The translations under genes and the position numbers were made by a program. DNA of 64,000 bases from Streptomyces calvus. GTDB lineage: Bacteria > Actinomycetota > Actinomycetes > Streptomycetales > Streptomycetaceae. Positions 32,831-42,176 of the stretch are shown piece after piece. Within the stretch, counting starts at the first letter, position 1. Each line of letters opens with the position of its first letter. Where the stretch lies: positions 1-64,000 of the forward strand of contig NZ_VCNP01000011.1 of NCBI RefSeq assembly GCF_006782915.1, given 5' to 3'. The notes beneath the pieces were generated by a model. That model had not been told where the DNA came from. It worked only from the letters and a program-made list of their open reading frames with translations, and ran no database searches.

Positions 32831-33174
32831 GTTCCGTCTCTTCGGTCGGCGTCGCGTCCGGAGGAGGGACGGCGCGTGAGGAGTACGCGCGGTCGGCCGG
32901 AACAGCGCCGGGCCCGGCCCGGGGTCTGCCCGGGCCGGTGCGGGGCACGCGGATGAGGGCCATCACCGTCTCGAAGGCAGGTGCGTCACCAGCCTGGCCG
33001 GCGGTGGCGGTGAGGCCAACGGTGAGCTTTGAGGCCGGCGGTCGGGCCCGGAGGCCGGATGCTCAGGGAAGGCGCTGGGATGTCCGCCCTTCGCTCGCTG
33101 GTCGTGCGGCTGCCGCACACCTGGGCCGAACGTCCTCGGCCAGGTGCGCGGCGAACCGTCCTGACGCTCCCGTG
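32831..33174. other. Convergent intergenic region, possible gene remnant
   Basis: No intact gene. An imperfect hairpin CACCTGGGCCGA/TCGGCCAGGTG (about 33117-33146) is present. An ATG at 32953 opens MRAITVSKAG, like the N-terminus of quinone-oxidoreductase-type dehydrogenases, but similarity ends within about ten codons. Confidence 0.35.
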
Positions 33175-33200
33175 GGCCCCGCCCGGACGGGGGCGGGGCC
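33175..33200. terminator. Hairpin terminator for GH76 gene
   Basis: Perfect 10-bp stem GGCCCCGCCC/GGGCGGGGCC with a 6-base loop, 5 bases beyond the mannanase stop. Confidence 0.7.
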
Positions 33201-33204
33201 GGTG

Positions 33205-34701
33205 TCAGCGCAGGGCGTTGAAGAGGTCGACGGCGCTCTGCTGGCGGGCCGCGTCCACCCTGTCGAGCGGGCCGTACCAGCGCAACCCGTACTGGTCGAG
33301 GGCGTTGCGGTCGCTCGCGTGGGCGCGGTCGGCCTGCCTGCGGAGGTAGGGCGTGTACGGGTGGTCCGCAAGGACCGCGTCGAGCTGTCCCAGCCCGCGC
33401 ACGTGCGCTCCCTTGAACGACGGCCCGTCCGCGCCGCAGTCGCCGCCCTCGCACGGGTCGCGCAGGATGCCGTCCGCGGTGTGGAGGGCGGCGGAGGTGG
33501 TGGCGGCGTCGGCGATCCGCCGGGCGTGGGTGAGCAGCGCCCCGTCACCGGTCGCCCGGTGCAACTCGGTGAGGGCGCCGAGGAGTACGCCCTGGTTGTA
33601 CGACCACACCGTGTCGCCGTTGTTGCGGCAGGTGCTCAGGTCGATGCCGTCGTTGACCAGGTGCGAGCCGTTCACCATGCCGGTGCCCTGGAACCACGAC
33701 CAGCCGGCCCGGGCCCTCTCGAGGTACGCCGTGTCGCCGGGCAGGCGGTTGTGCAGGGCCGCGTTGAGCTGGATGTACAGCGAGTTCGCGATCGCGTTCT
33801 TGTAGGTGCGGGCGGTGCTCCACCACACGCCGCCGCCGCAGGTGGAGTCCCAGTACGCGGCCATGTGGTCGGCGTCCGCGCGGGCGGTGGTGAGGTAGCG
33901 GCTGTCGCCGGTCAGGTCGTAGGCGGCCACCCAGGCCAGCCCCCACCAGCCGGTGTCGTCGATGTAGTCGTTGCGGAACTGGCCGTCCCGCGCGTTCACG
34001 TTCAGGTCGTAGGTGCGGGCGACGGCGTACCGGTAACTGCCCATGCCGGAGGTGCGGATGTTGTCGATGACGGCGGTGAGGGCGTTCGCGGAGTTCCACC
34101 AGCCGGTGGTGCCGAACAGGCCCGTCGAGTAGTCGTAGAACGTCATCAGTCCGGTGGCCGCCGCGGTGCGGCGGTCGCCGGCGTTCCATGTGGTGCGCGC
34201 CCAGGCGGTGCAGGCGATCTCGGGGCGGTCGCCGGCCTTGCCGCAGGCCCGCAGCGCGCCGACGCCGTGTGCGGCCCAGTCGTCCACGTTGTACATGAGG
34301 GTGCGCCACCCGCGTTGCCCTGCGGGCACGGTGGTGTGGCCGAGGCGGCTCCCCGAGCTCCAGGTCCGGCCGCCGTCGAAGGAGCGGTCGAGCCACACCT
34401 CGTCGCCCGGGCCGCCGTTGTCGAGCGAGGCCCAGCCCATCGCGTCGGCGTCGTCGAAGTGCAGGACCACCGACCGCGCGTGGACGGTCGCCGTGACGGG
34501 GGCGCGGTCGCCCGGGGACAGGGCCGGGTCGCGGCCGTCGCAGTGGAGGTTGCAGATGCCGGCCGCGCTCGCCGCGGCTCCCGTGGCCGGTGCGGCCGCC
34601 GTGTCCGTGGCGGACGCGGTCCGCGGTGGCAGCAGCGCGCACAGGGCGAGGGCGAGGACCGCGGCGGACCGGCGTCGGGGGTGTCTTCGTACGGGGCTCA
34701 T
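33205..34701 (-). CDS. Secreted GH76-family glycoside hydrolase (predicted alpha-1,6-mannanase)
   Basis: 498 aa from ATG 34701. The signal peptide has an Arg-rich start (RRHPRRR), a hydrophobic core and ends near ASATD. Residues about 45-160 are an accessory beta-rich region ([32 protein letters not shown]). The (alpha/alpha)6 GH76 domain holds the catalytic Asp pair in [13 protein letters not shown], then [14 protein letters not shown] and [13 protein letters not shown]. It probably cleaves the alpha-1,6-mannan backbone of fungal or yeast cell wall. A LacI-type operator lies just upstream, separate from the mannoside-cluster operators. Confidence 0.88.
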   Translation of the reverse strand: MSPVRRHPRRRSAAVLALALCALLPPRTASATDTAAAPATGAAASAAGICNLHCDGRDPALSPGDRAPVTATVHARSVVLHFDDADAMGWASLDNGGPGDEVWLDRSFDGGRTWSSGSRLGHTTVPAGQRGWRTLMYNVDDWAAHGVGALRACGKAGDRPEIACTAWARTTWNAGDRRTAAATGLMTFYDYSTGLFGTTGWWNSANALTAVIDNIRTSGMGSYRYAVARTYDLNVNARDGQFRNDYIDDTGWWGLAWVAAYDLTGDSRYLTTARADADHMAAYWDSTCGGGVWWSTARTYKNAIANSLYIQLNAALHNRLPGDTAYLERARAGWSWFQGTGMVNGSHLVNDGIDLSTCRNNGDTVWSYNQGVLLGALTELHRATGDGALLTHARRIADAATTSAALHTADGILRDPCEGGDCGADGPSFKGAHVRGLGQLDAVLADHPYTPYLRRQADRAHASDRNALDQYGLRWYGPLDRVDAARQQSAVDLFNALR

Positions 34702-34732
34702 GGCCTTACTGCTCCCGGTGGGTGTGGGGGGA

Positions 34733-34748
34733 TGAGAGCGCTTTCGCA
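34733..34748. promoter_or_regulatory. LacI-type operator (AGCGCT core)
   Basis: TGAGAGCGCTTTCGCA, an imperfect palindrome around AGCGCT, 31 bases upstream of the mannanase start. It is typical of sugar-responsive LacI repressor sites in Streptomyces. Confidence 0.55.
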
Positions 34749-35018
34749 ACGTAGTACCGGCGGTGGGGGGCGTCAACGCACCCGGGGTAGCCGTACGGAG
34801 CCGGAGTGCGGGCGGAGCGACCGCCGTGGCACACCTCTTGCGGCGGCTGTGGCGCGAGGTGTACCAATGGCGGCGCAGAACCTGAACCTTGTTCAAGTTC
34901 GCGCGGGCGTCCCGTCGCGCGAGTCCCTTCACGAACCGTCAGGCCCCGGCGAACGGTGGTGTCCCACCGGCACGCGGGCGTGCGCCGCCGCGGGCCGATC
35001 GAGCCGGAGGAGCAGCAG
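34749..35018. other. Divergent promoter region
   Basis: Part of the 317-bp gap between the mannanase and ceramidase starts. It contains ACCTTGTTCAAGTTCG near 34886, with a short TTGAAC/GTTCAA-like dyad. No gene seen. Confidence 0.35.
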
Positions 35019-37091
35019 ATGTCCGCGGAACGTCCCCTTCACCACCGGCGTACCGTCCTGCGCGCGGGCGCCCTCACCGGCCTCGGCCTGGCCGGCGCGC
35101 AGTGGGCCGCCCCGGACCGCGCCACCGCCGCCACCGCTCGTGACACTCCCCGTGACACCGGCTACCTGGTCGGCCGGGGTCTCGCCGACGCCACCGGTGA
35201 GGTGGCCGAGGTGGGGATGATGGGGTACGGCCGGTTCGACCAGCAGGCGGCCGGGCTGCACACCCGGCTGCGGGCCCGCGCGTTCGTCGTGGTGGAGGAG
35301 GCGAGCGGGCGGCGGGTGATGCTGATCGTCGCCGACTCTCCGATGATCTTCGAGAGCGTGCACCGGGCGGTGCTGCGGCGGCTCGCCGAGGCGTACAGCG
35401 ATCTCTACACCGTGCGGAACGTGCTGATCACGGCCACCCACACGCACGCCGGTCCCGGCGGCTACTCGCACCACCTGCTGTACAACACGACGACGTTCGG
35501 CTTCCACCGCAAGACCTTCGAGGCCGTGGTGGATGGCCTGTTCGAGGCGGCCCGGCGCGCCCACGACGACCTCGCGCCGTCCGAACTGGTCCTCAGCCAC
35601 GGCACGTTGACCGGGGCCAGCGTCAACCGCTCCCGCGCCGCCTTCGACCGCAACCCGAAGGCGGACCGCGACCACTTCCCCGACGCCGTCGACCCGCTCA
35701 CCACGCTGCTGCGGGTGGAGCGGGCGGGCCGGACGGTGGGCGCCGTCAACTGGTTCCCGGTGCACAGCACCAGCATGTCCGGGGACAACCGGCTGATCAG
35801 CGCGGACAACAAGGGCTACGCCGCCTACCACTGGGAGCGCGAGGTCCACGAGGTCGACTATCTGGACGGCGGCTCCCCGGCGTTCGTGTCGGCGTTCGCC
35901 CAGACCAACAGCGGCGACATGTCGCCCAACCTGGATCTGCGACCGCCCACGACACCGGAGGACTTCGACCGCACCCGCGCCAACGGGCTGCGCCAGTACG
36001 AGGCCGCCGCGAGCCAGGTGGACCGGCCCGGTGTCCGGCTGTCCGGCCCGGTGGACTCCCGGCTGGTGTACGTGGACCTCTCCGACGTCACCGTGCGGCC
36101 CGAGTTCACCGGCGACGGGCGGACCCACCGCACCTCCAAGCCGTGCATCGGCGCCTCGATGGCGGCGGGCAGCGTGGAGGACGGGCCGGCCTTCCCCGGC
36201 TTCCAGGAGGGCGAGAACCCGTTCTGGGACGCCGTCTCCGACTCCCTGGTCTACACGGTCTCCCCGGAGCTCGCGCAGGCGCAGGCACCGAAGGACGTGT
36301 TCGTGCCGATCGGGGAGGTGAACCGCCTCTACCCGTGGGTGCAGGAGCGGGTGCCCGTGATACTGGTCCGCATCGGCGGCCTGTACCTGATCGGCATCCC
36401 GGGCGAGGTCACCGTCTGCGCGGGGCTGCGGCTGCGGCGCACGGTCGCCGGGATCGTCGGCGCGGACCTCGACGACGTCCTGGTCGCCGGGTACGCCAAC
36501 GCCTACTTCCACTACCTGACCACGCCGGAGGAGTACGACGCGCAGCAGTACGAGGGCGGCAGCACCCTCTTCGGCCGCTGGCAGCTCCCGGCCCTGCAGC
36601 AGACCGCGGCGGACCTGGCCACCGCGCTGCGCGACGGCACCGACGTGCCGCTCGGCCCGGAGCCGCCCGACCTGTCCGGCAAGGTCCTGTCGTTGCAGCC
36701 GGGTGTGGTGATGGACGCGCCGCCGGCCTTCCGGTCGTTCGGGGACGTGCTGGTGCCGCCCCGGGAGACCTACCGGGCCGGTGAGCGGGCCGAGGCCGTC
36801 TTCGCGGGCGCCCACCCGGGCAACGACCTGCACCGCGGGCGGACGTATCTGGAGGTGCAGCGGCAGGAAGCGGACGGCGCCTGGCGCACCGTCGCCGACG
36901 ACGGCGACTGGTCGACCCGCTTCCACTGGGAGCGCGACGGCATCGCCGCGTCCCGGATCACCGTGACGTGGGACATCCCGCAGGGGACGGCGCCGGGCGC
37001 CCACCGGATCGTCTACCACGGCGACGCGAAGTCCCTCACCGGTACCGTCACCCCGTTCACCGGCAGGACCCCGGCCTTCCTGGTCCGCTGA
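35019..37091 (+). CDS. Secreted neutral/alkaline ceramidase
   Basis: 690 aa from ATG 35019, with GGAGGAG upstream. Tat-type signal HHRRTVLRAGALTG ending near ATA. Ceramidase_alk domain: YLVGRGLADATGEVAEVGMMGYG, ATHTHAGPGGYSHH (Zn His residues), WFPVHSTSMSGDN, catalytic Ser in TNSGDMSPN. A C-terminal Ig-like domain lies at about 550-690. It hydrolyses ceramide to sphingosine and a fatty acid. Bacteria mostly lack ceramide, so it acts on environmental or host lipids. It diverges from the mannanase; both are secreted degradative enzymes directed at eukaryotic cell material. Confidence 0.94.
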   Translation: MSAERPLHHRRTVLRAGALTGLGLAGAQWAAPDRATAATARDTPRDTGYLVGRGLADATGEVAEVGMMGYGRFDQQAAGLHTRLRARAFVVVEEASGRRVMLIVADSPMIFESVHRAVLRRLAEAYSDLYTVRNVLITATHTHAGPGGYSHHLLYNTTTFGFHRKTFEAVVDGLFEAARRAHDDLAPSELVLSHGTLTGASVNRSRAAFDRNPKADRDHFPDAVDPLTTLLRVERAGRTVGAVNWFPVHSTSMSGDNRLISADNKGYAAYHWEREVHEVDYLDGGSPAFVSAFAQTNSGDMSPNLDLRPPTTPEDFDRTRANGLRQYEAAASQVDRPGVRLSGPVDSRLVYVDLSDVTVRPEFTGDGRTHRTSKPCIGASMAAGSVEDGPAFPGFQEGENPFWDAVSDSLVYTVSPELAQAQAPKDVFVPIGEVNRLYPWVQERVPVILVRIGGLYLIGIPGEVTVCAGLRLRRTVAGIVGADLDDVLVAGYANAYFHYLTTPEEYDAQQYEGGSTLFGRWQLPALQQTAADLATALRDGTDVPLGPEPPDLSGKVLSLQPGVVMDAPPAFRSFGDVLVPPRETYRAGERAEAVFAGAHPGNDLHRGRTYLEVQRQEADGAWRTVADDGDWSTRFHWERDGIAASRITVTWDIPQGTAPGAHRIVYHGDAKSLTGTVTPFTGRTPAFLVR

Positions 37092-37117
37092 CGGGCGACG
37101 GCGCGTCCGGGCCGGTA

Positions 37118-37260
37118 CGGCCGGCTCACGGGGGCCCGGCCGGGCCGCCGACGGGCCCGTTCGGTCGGCTTACGGGCCCTCCCGGCCGGCTGACGGGCGC
37201 GCCCGGTCGCCCTTCGGGCCGGCCCGTCGGCTTACGGAGGCCTTCCCGGGCCGCCGACGC
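37118..37260. repeat. Degenerate 21-bp tandem repeats
   Basis: About six to seven units of a GGCCGGCTxACGGGCCCTCCC-like element downstream of the ceramidase gene. The remaining about 310-bp gap to the DUF692 gene holds no gene or clear peptide reading frame. Confidence 0.55.
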
Positions 37261-37402
37261 GGCGGGCCGGGGACGGCCCCGGTCCGCTTCGTCGGAACCT
37301 CAAATGTTGCTCTGAAGGCGGCCGGAACACGGTTCGGGCACCGGACGGGGGGTCATACCCCTCTCACTTCCCGCACAGCCGGGTGGAGGAGGGGACGGGA
37401 CG

Positions 37403-38836
37403 ATGCTGCGACTGGGTACGGGAATCGGATGGCGGCCGGAGATCGCGGACGCCGTGGAGGACATGCCGGGCATCGACTGGGTCGAGGCCGTGGCCGAGAA
37501 CGTCTGTCCCGGCCACCTGCCCGAGTCGCTGCTACGGCTGCGCGAGCGCGGCGTGACCGTCGTCCCGCACGGCGTGTCGCTGGGACTGGGCGGGGCCGAA
37601 CGGCCCGACGAGGAGCGGCTGGCCGCCCTCGCCGAGCGCGCCGAGGCACTGCGCTCGCCGCTGGTCACCGAGCACATCGCGTTCGTGCGGGCCGGCGGGC
37701 CGATGACCGCCTCCGAGCGGCTGGAGGCGGGACACCTGCTGCCCGTGCCGCGCACCCGCGACGCCCTCGACGTGCTGTGCGAGAACGTCCGCATCGCGCA
37801 GGACGCGCTGCCCGTGCCGCTCGCCGTGGAGAACATCGCCGCGCTGATCTCGTGGCCCGGCGAGGAGATGACCGAGGGCCAGTTCCTGTACGAACTGGCC
37901 GACCGCACCGGCGTACGGCTGCTCATCGACGTCGCCAACCTGCACACCAACCACGTCAACCGGGGCGAGGACCCGGCCCGGGCGCTCGACGAACTGCCAC
38001 TGGAGGCGATCGCGTACGTGCATGTCGCGGGCGGCTTCGAGCGGGACGGGGTGTGGCACGACAGCCACGCCCACCCGGTGCCGCGGCCCGTGCTCGACAT
38101 CCTCGCCGACCTCGCGTCCCGCGTCCCGCCGCCCGGTGTGCTGCTGGAGCGCGACGAGAACTTCCCCGAAGCGGGCGAGCTGAAGGGCGAGTTGGACGCC
38201 GTCCGGGAGGCGGTGGCGCGCGGCGGAGGCGGGCGCCCGGACACCGGGAGGATCGCCGCGAAGGCGGAGGCGGGAGAGGCGGAGGCGGGAGAGGCGAAGC
38301 CGGACACGGCCCGAGCGACAGCGGACGCGATCAGGACAGACACGACCAGGACGGACGCGACGACGACGGACGCGGCCGAGGCGGACACGGCAGGGGCGGC
38401 GGCGGGTGCGGGCTGTGCCGCGGGAGTACGGCAGCGGCTCGCGCTGGCGCAGACCGCCGTGCTGTCCGCGCTGGTCGCCGGCACGCCCGTGCCGGACGGG
38501 TTCGACCGGGTGCGGATGGGTGTGCAGGCACGGGCGCTCGCCGCCAAGCGGGCCGACGTCGTCGCAAAGGTGGCGCCGGAACTGCCGGTGATCCTCGGCG
38601 CGCGGTACCGGCCCGCGTTCCTCGCGTACGCGCAGGAGCGGCCGATGACGGGCGGCTACCGGTGGGACGCGCTGGAGTTCGCCGAACACCTGCTGTCGGT
38701 CCGGGAGCCGCGGGACGCGCGGGCGCGGCGCGCGTTGCGCGACTGGTGGCTGGAGCGGTCGGGGCCCGCGCCGCGCTCGCACCGGCCGGCGGTGCGGCTG
38801 GCGCGGGCCACCCGGCGGGTGCTGCTGCGGCGCTGA
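37403..38836 (+). CDS. DUF692-family protein (MbnB/TglH-like TIM barrel) with C-terminal extension
   Basis: 477 aa. DUF692 domain (residues about 1-275): [98 protein letters not shown]. These carry the His/Glu/Asp iron ligands of the family. DUF692 enzymes are di- or tri-iron oxygenases that modify Cys or Asn in ribosomal peptides. An Ala/Glu/Asp/Thr-rich linker (about 276-335, built of short repeats) leads to a helical C-terminal domain (about 336-477) that could bind a partner. No precursor peptide is evident nearby. Confidence 0.9.
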   Translation: MLRLGTGIGWRPEIADAVEDMPGIDWVEAVAENVCPGHLPESLLRLRERGVTVVPHGVSLGLGGAERPDEERLAALAERAEALRSPLVTEHIAFVRAGGPMTASERLEAGHLLPVPRTRDALDVLCENVRIAQDALPVPLAVENIAALISWPGEEMTEGQFLYELADRTGVRLLIDVANLHTNHVNRGEDPARALDELPLEAIAYVHVAGGFERDGVWHDSHAHPVPRPVLDILADLASRVPPPGVLLERDENFPEAGELKGELDAVREAVARGGGGRPDTGRIAAKAEAGEAEAGEAKPDTARATADAIRTDTTRTDATTTDAAEADTAGAAAGAGCAAGVRQRLALAQTAVLSALVAGTPVPDGFDRVRMGVQARALAAKRADVVAKVAPELPVILGARYRPAFLAYAQERPMTGGYRWDALEFAEHLLSVREPRDARARRALRDWWLERSGPAPRSHRPAVRLARATRRVLLRR

Positions 38837-38945
38837 CCGGAACCGACCGGAGAACTCCGAACGGAACGTCACATACCGACAACACTCCGTCCGGATTGTG
38901 AACAAGGCATGGCGTTCTCGCGACCGTGTCGCTTACAAAAACGTC

Positions 38946-39725
38946 ATGTTCTGGGTCCCTCTGCTGCTCCTGGCCTGGGCCGTCGCCGGTGTCGCCTGCC
39001 TGCGCCTGTGCCTGGCCGCCGTCCGCGCCCCCGCGCCGGCCGACTCCGACGCGGACCCCGGACACCGTCTGACGCTGTACGAGGCCGCGTTCCTGTCCGG
39101 CGGCCCGGGCCGGGTCGCCGACGTCGCCCTCGTCGCGATGGCGCGTCAGCGGCGGCTGCTGCTCGCGCACACCGGCTGGGCGACGGTGGTCGATCCGTGC
39201 GGGCGGGACGAGTTGGAGCGGTCGGTGATAGGGGCCATAGGGCCGCAGGGGCAGTCACGCCTCGCGCCGGTGCGGGCCGCCGCGGCGGCCGCGGACGCCG
39301 TGCGCGGCATCGCCGAGCGGCTGGCCGGTGCCGGGCTGGCGGTGGCCGACGGCGCCGGGGGCTCGGTCGCGGACGCGGTACGCCAGGTGCGGCTCGCCGT
39401 GCCGGCCGTGGCCGGGCTGGGCGCGATCGCCGTGTGGCTGCCGGTCCCGTCGGAGGTGCCGCGCCACCTGGTCGCGCTGTGGTTCGCGCTGCCGCTGGTC
39501 CTCGCGCTGGGCTGCCTGGCCGTCGCGCGGTTCGAGGTCCACCCGTACTCGCGCTGGGCCTCCCCGGCCGGTCAGCGCTTGCTGGGCAGCCTGCGGCCGG
39601 GTGACGGCGACGCCGGGGACGAGCGGGCGTATCTCACCTCCGTGGCGGTGCGCGGCATCCGCGCGGTGGACGAGCCGGAACTGCGCGCGGCGTTCGCGCA
39701 CCGGGACCGCCACCCGCGGCACTGA
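38946..39725 (+). CDS. TIGR04222-domain membrane protein
   Basis: 259 aa from ATG 38946 (FWVPLLLLAWAVAG). GTG 38898 would add 16 residues. Membrane helices lie near residues 2-22 and about 160-195 (LAVPAVAGLGAIAVWL, LVALWFALPLVLALGCLAVA). The middle has LTLYEAAFLSGGPGRVADVALVAMARQRRLLL, the hallmark of TIGR04222. It follows the DUF692 gene by about 110 bp on the same strand; this pairing recurs in Streptomyces as I recall. Function unknown, possibly partner of the DUF692 enzyme. Confidence 0.82.
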   Translation: MFWVPLLLLAWAVAGVACLRLCLAAVRAPAPADSDADPGHRLTLYEAAFLSGGPGRVADVALVAMARQRRLLLAHTGWATVVDPCGRDELERSVIGAIGPQGQSRLAPVRAAAAAADAVRGIAERLAGAGLAVADGAGGSVADAVRQVRLAVPAVAGLGAIAVWLPVPSEVPRHLVALWFALPLVLALGCLAVARFEVHPYSRWASPAGQRLLGSLRPGDGDAGDERAYLTSVAVRGIRAVDEPELRAAFAHRDRHPRH

Positions 39726-39813
39726 CGCCGACACCCGGCGGGCGGTGCTTGCCTCGGACCACCAACGAACGAAACATCCCTTGTGTCGCCGTCGTGCATC
39801 GAAGGGATCACCG

Positions 39814-41439
39814 ATGAGAACTGCCGCCGTCCACGCGGCCGCCGGGTCCTTGCTGCTCACCACCCTGGCCGCCGCCCCGGCCGGCGGTACCGCGCACGCC
39901 ACGTCGGCCGCTCGGGCCGCGGCCGAGGTGCGCGGCGCCACGGTGGCCGCCGCACGCGCCGCGGACCGGGGCATCGACTTCGGCGAGTGCCCCGAGACGC
40001 AGCAGCTTCCGGGCACCGTCCAGTGCGGCACCGTGCGCGTACCGCTCGACTACGCCCACCCGGACGGGCGGCAGATCGAACTCACCGTCAGCCGGGCCCG
40101 CGCCACCGGCAAGGACCCGGCCAACAGCAAACGCAAGGTGCCCCGGCAGGGCGCCCTGGTCCACAACCCGGGCGGACCGGGCGTCGGCGGCATGTACTTC
40201 CCGATGACGGGCGTGCTCCCCGAGTGGAAGCGCATCGCGGCCGCCTACGACCTCGTCGGCTACGCGCCGCGCGGCGTGGGCCGTTCCGCGCCGCTGTCCT
40301 GCACCGACCCGGCGACCTTCGCCGAGGGCCCCACGCAGGCACCGGCCCGGCCCTCGGCGGCGTACAAGCGGGAACGCGTCGAACAGGCCCGGGCGTACGC
40401 GCGCGGCTGCGCCGAGCGGGCCGGTGACGCGCTGCGGCACTTCACCTCGCTCAACAACGCCCGCGACCTGGACGTGCTGCGCGCCGCCCTCGGCGAGAAC
40501 CGGCTGACGTTCCTCGGCGCCTCCTACGGCACCTACCTCGGCGCGCTGTACGCCACGATGTTCCCCTCCCACGTCCGCCGCATGGTGTTCGACTCGGCGG
40601 TGAACCCCGCCCCGGAGCGCGTCTGGTACCGCAACAACCTCGACCAGTCGGCGGCGTTCGAGGACCGCTGGGCGGACTTCCGGGCGTGGGCGGCCCGGCA
40701 CGACGACGTGTACGGACTGGGCGGCACCGCACGCGAGGTGCAGGTCAGTTACGACCGGGCGAGCGCGCGGCTGGCGCGGGAACCGGCGGGCGGGAAGGTC
40801 GGCCCCGGCGAGTTGCAGGCGGCGTTCCTGCGGGCCGCGTACTACGACGACCACTGGCCGCACCGCGCGCACGCGCTGTCGGCCTATCTGCAGGGCGATC
40901 CGGGACCGCTCGTGGAGCAGGCGCAGACCTATCCGGAGGCGGCGGCGGAGGCGGAGAACACGCGGGCCGTCCATCTCGCCGTGGAGTGCAACGACGCGCC
41001 GTGGCCCACGGACTGGGCGGTGTGGGACCGGGACAACACCCGGCTGGCGCGCCGGGCGCCCTTCGAGACCTGGGCCCATGTGTGGACGAATCTGCCGTGC
41101 GCGTTCTGGCGGGCGCCCCGGCAGCGGCCGCTGGACGTGCGCGCCGGGCAGGGCGAGCTGCCGCCGACGCTGATCCTGGCGGCGGAGCGGGACGCGGTCA
41201 CTCCCTACGACGGTGCCCTGGAGCTGCACCGGCGGCTCGCGGGGTCGGCGCTGGTGACGGAGCGGGACGCCGGCAGCCACGGCATCGCCGGCGGCCCGAA
41301 CGCCTGCGTGAACGGGCACCTGGAGGCGTATCTGCTCACCGGCCGCGTCCCGGGGCGGCGCGCCTCCTGCGCACCGCACCCGGAACCGCGGCCGAGGGCG
41401 ACGGCCCGGCCGGCCGAGCGGGCCCGGCCGGCCGTCTGA
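39814..41439 (+). CDS. Secreted alpha/beta hydrolase (tripeptidyl-aminopeptidase-like)
   Basis: 541 aa from ATG 39814. Signal peptide to about THATS. S33-type fold: LVHNPGGPGVGGMYF (oxyanion region), YDLVGYAPRGVGRS, nucleophile Ser in GASYG, and a TAP-like C-terminal domain with ILAAERDAVTPYDGA (Asp) and DAGSHGIAGG (His). It probably releases short peptides extracellularly, as in Streptomyces SlpD/E-type proteases. Its stop codon abuts the hemQ stop on the other strand with no gap. Confidence 0.92.
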   Translation: MRTAAVHAAAGSLLLTTLAAAPAGGTAHATSAARAAAEVRGATVAAARAADRGIDFGECPETQQLPGTVQCGTVRVPLDYAHPDGRQIELTVSRARATGKDPANSKRKVPRQGALVHNPGGPGVGGMYFPMTGVLPEWKRIAAAYDLVGYAPRGVGRSAPLSCTDPATFAEGPTQAPARPSAAYKRERVEQARAYARGCAERAGDALRHFTSLNNARDLDVLRAALGENRLTFLGASYGTYLGALYATMFPSHVRRMVFDSAVNPAPERVWYRNNLDQSAAFEDRWADFRAWAARHDDVYGLGGTAREVQVSYDRASARLAREPAGGKVGPGELQAAFLRAAYYDDHWPHRAHALSAYLQGDPGPLVEQAQTYPEAAAEAENTRAVHLAVECNDAPWPTDWAVWDRDNTRLARRAPFETWAHVWTNLPCAFWRAPRQRPLDVRAGQGELPPTLILAAERDAVTPYDGALELHRRLAGSALVTERDAGSHGIAGGPNACVNGHLEAYLLTGRVPGRRASCAPHPEPRPRATARPAERARPAV

Positions 41440-42171
41440 TCAGGCCAGGTCGGCGACGAGTTCCGCGACGTCCTTGCGGCGGCCGGTGAAGAACGGGACC
41501 TCCTCGCGGACGTGCATCCGGGCCTCCGAGCCGCGCAGGTGGCGCATGAGGTCGACGATGCGGTGCAGCTCGTCGGCCTCGAAGGCGAGGATCCACTCGT
41601 AGTCGCCGAGCGAGAACGAGGCGACCGTGTTGGCGCGCACGTCCGGGTAGCCGCGGGCCATCTTGCCGTGGTCGGCGAGCATCCGGCGGCGGTCCTCGTC
41701 GGGCAGCAGGTACCAGTCGTAGGAGCGCACGAACGGGTAGACGCTCACGTAGGCGCGGGGCGTCTCGTCGGCGAGGAACGCGGGGATGTGCGAGCGGTTG
41801 AACTCGGCGGGGCGGTGCAGCGCCATGTTCGACCACACCGGCTCCAGCGCGCGGCCCAGCTTGGTGCGGCGGAAGAGGTTGTACGCCTCCTGCAGCCGGT
41901 CGGCGGTTTCGGCGTGCCACCAGATCATGAGGTCGGCGTCCGCGCGCAGCCCCGACAGGTCGTAGGTGCCGCGGACGGTGACGTCCTTGGCGGCGAGCCG
42001 GTCGAACAGCTCCTGGACCTCGTCGGCGTATCCGGCACGGTCCTCGGGGAGCACGTCCTTCAGCTTGAAGACGGACCAGAGGGTGTAGCGGATGACCTCG
42101 TTGAGGTCCTTGGCCAGCTTGCCCTTGTTCGGGATCCGGTCGGGTGCGGGGGTGGTGGCGTCGTCACTCAT
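41440..42171 (-). CDS. hemQ: Coproheme decarboxylase HemQ (chlorite-dismutase family)
   Basis: 243 aa. It catalyses the last step of the coproporphyrin-dependent haem pathway, H2O2-driven decarboxylation of coproheme to haem b. Family motifs: [62 protein letters not shown]. It lies 5 bases downstream of hemG and is surely cotranscribed. Also called ChdC. Confidence 0.96.
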   Translation of the reverse strand: MSDDATTPAPDRIPNKGKLAKDLNEVIRYTLWSVFKLKDVLPEDRAGYADEVQELFDRLAAKDVTVRGTYDLSGLRADADLMIWWHAETADRLQEAYNLFRRTKLGRALEPVWSNMALHRPAEFNRSHIPAFLADETPRAYVSVYPFVRSYDWYLLPDEDRRRMLADHGKMARGYPDVRANTVASFSLGDYEWILAFEADELHRIVDLMRHLRGSEARMHVREEVPFFTGRRKDVAELVADLA

Positions 42172-42176
42172 GTCCC

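Noticed and set aside
32953..32985. Start of a quinone oxidoreductase gene (MRAITVSKAG)
   Set aside because: Similarity stops after about ten codons, too short to call even a remnant with confidence.
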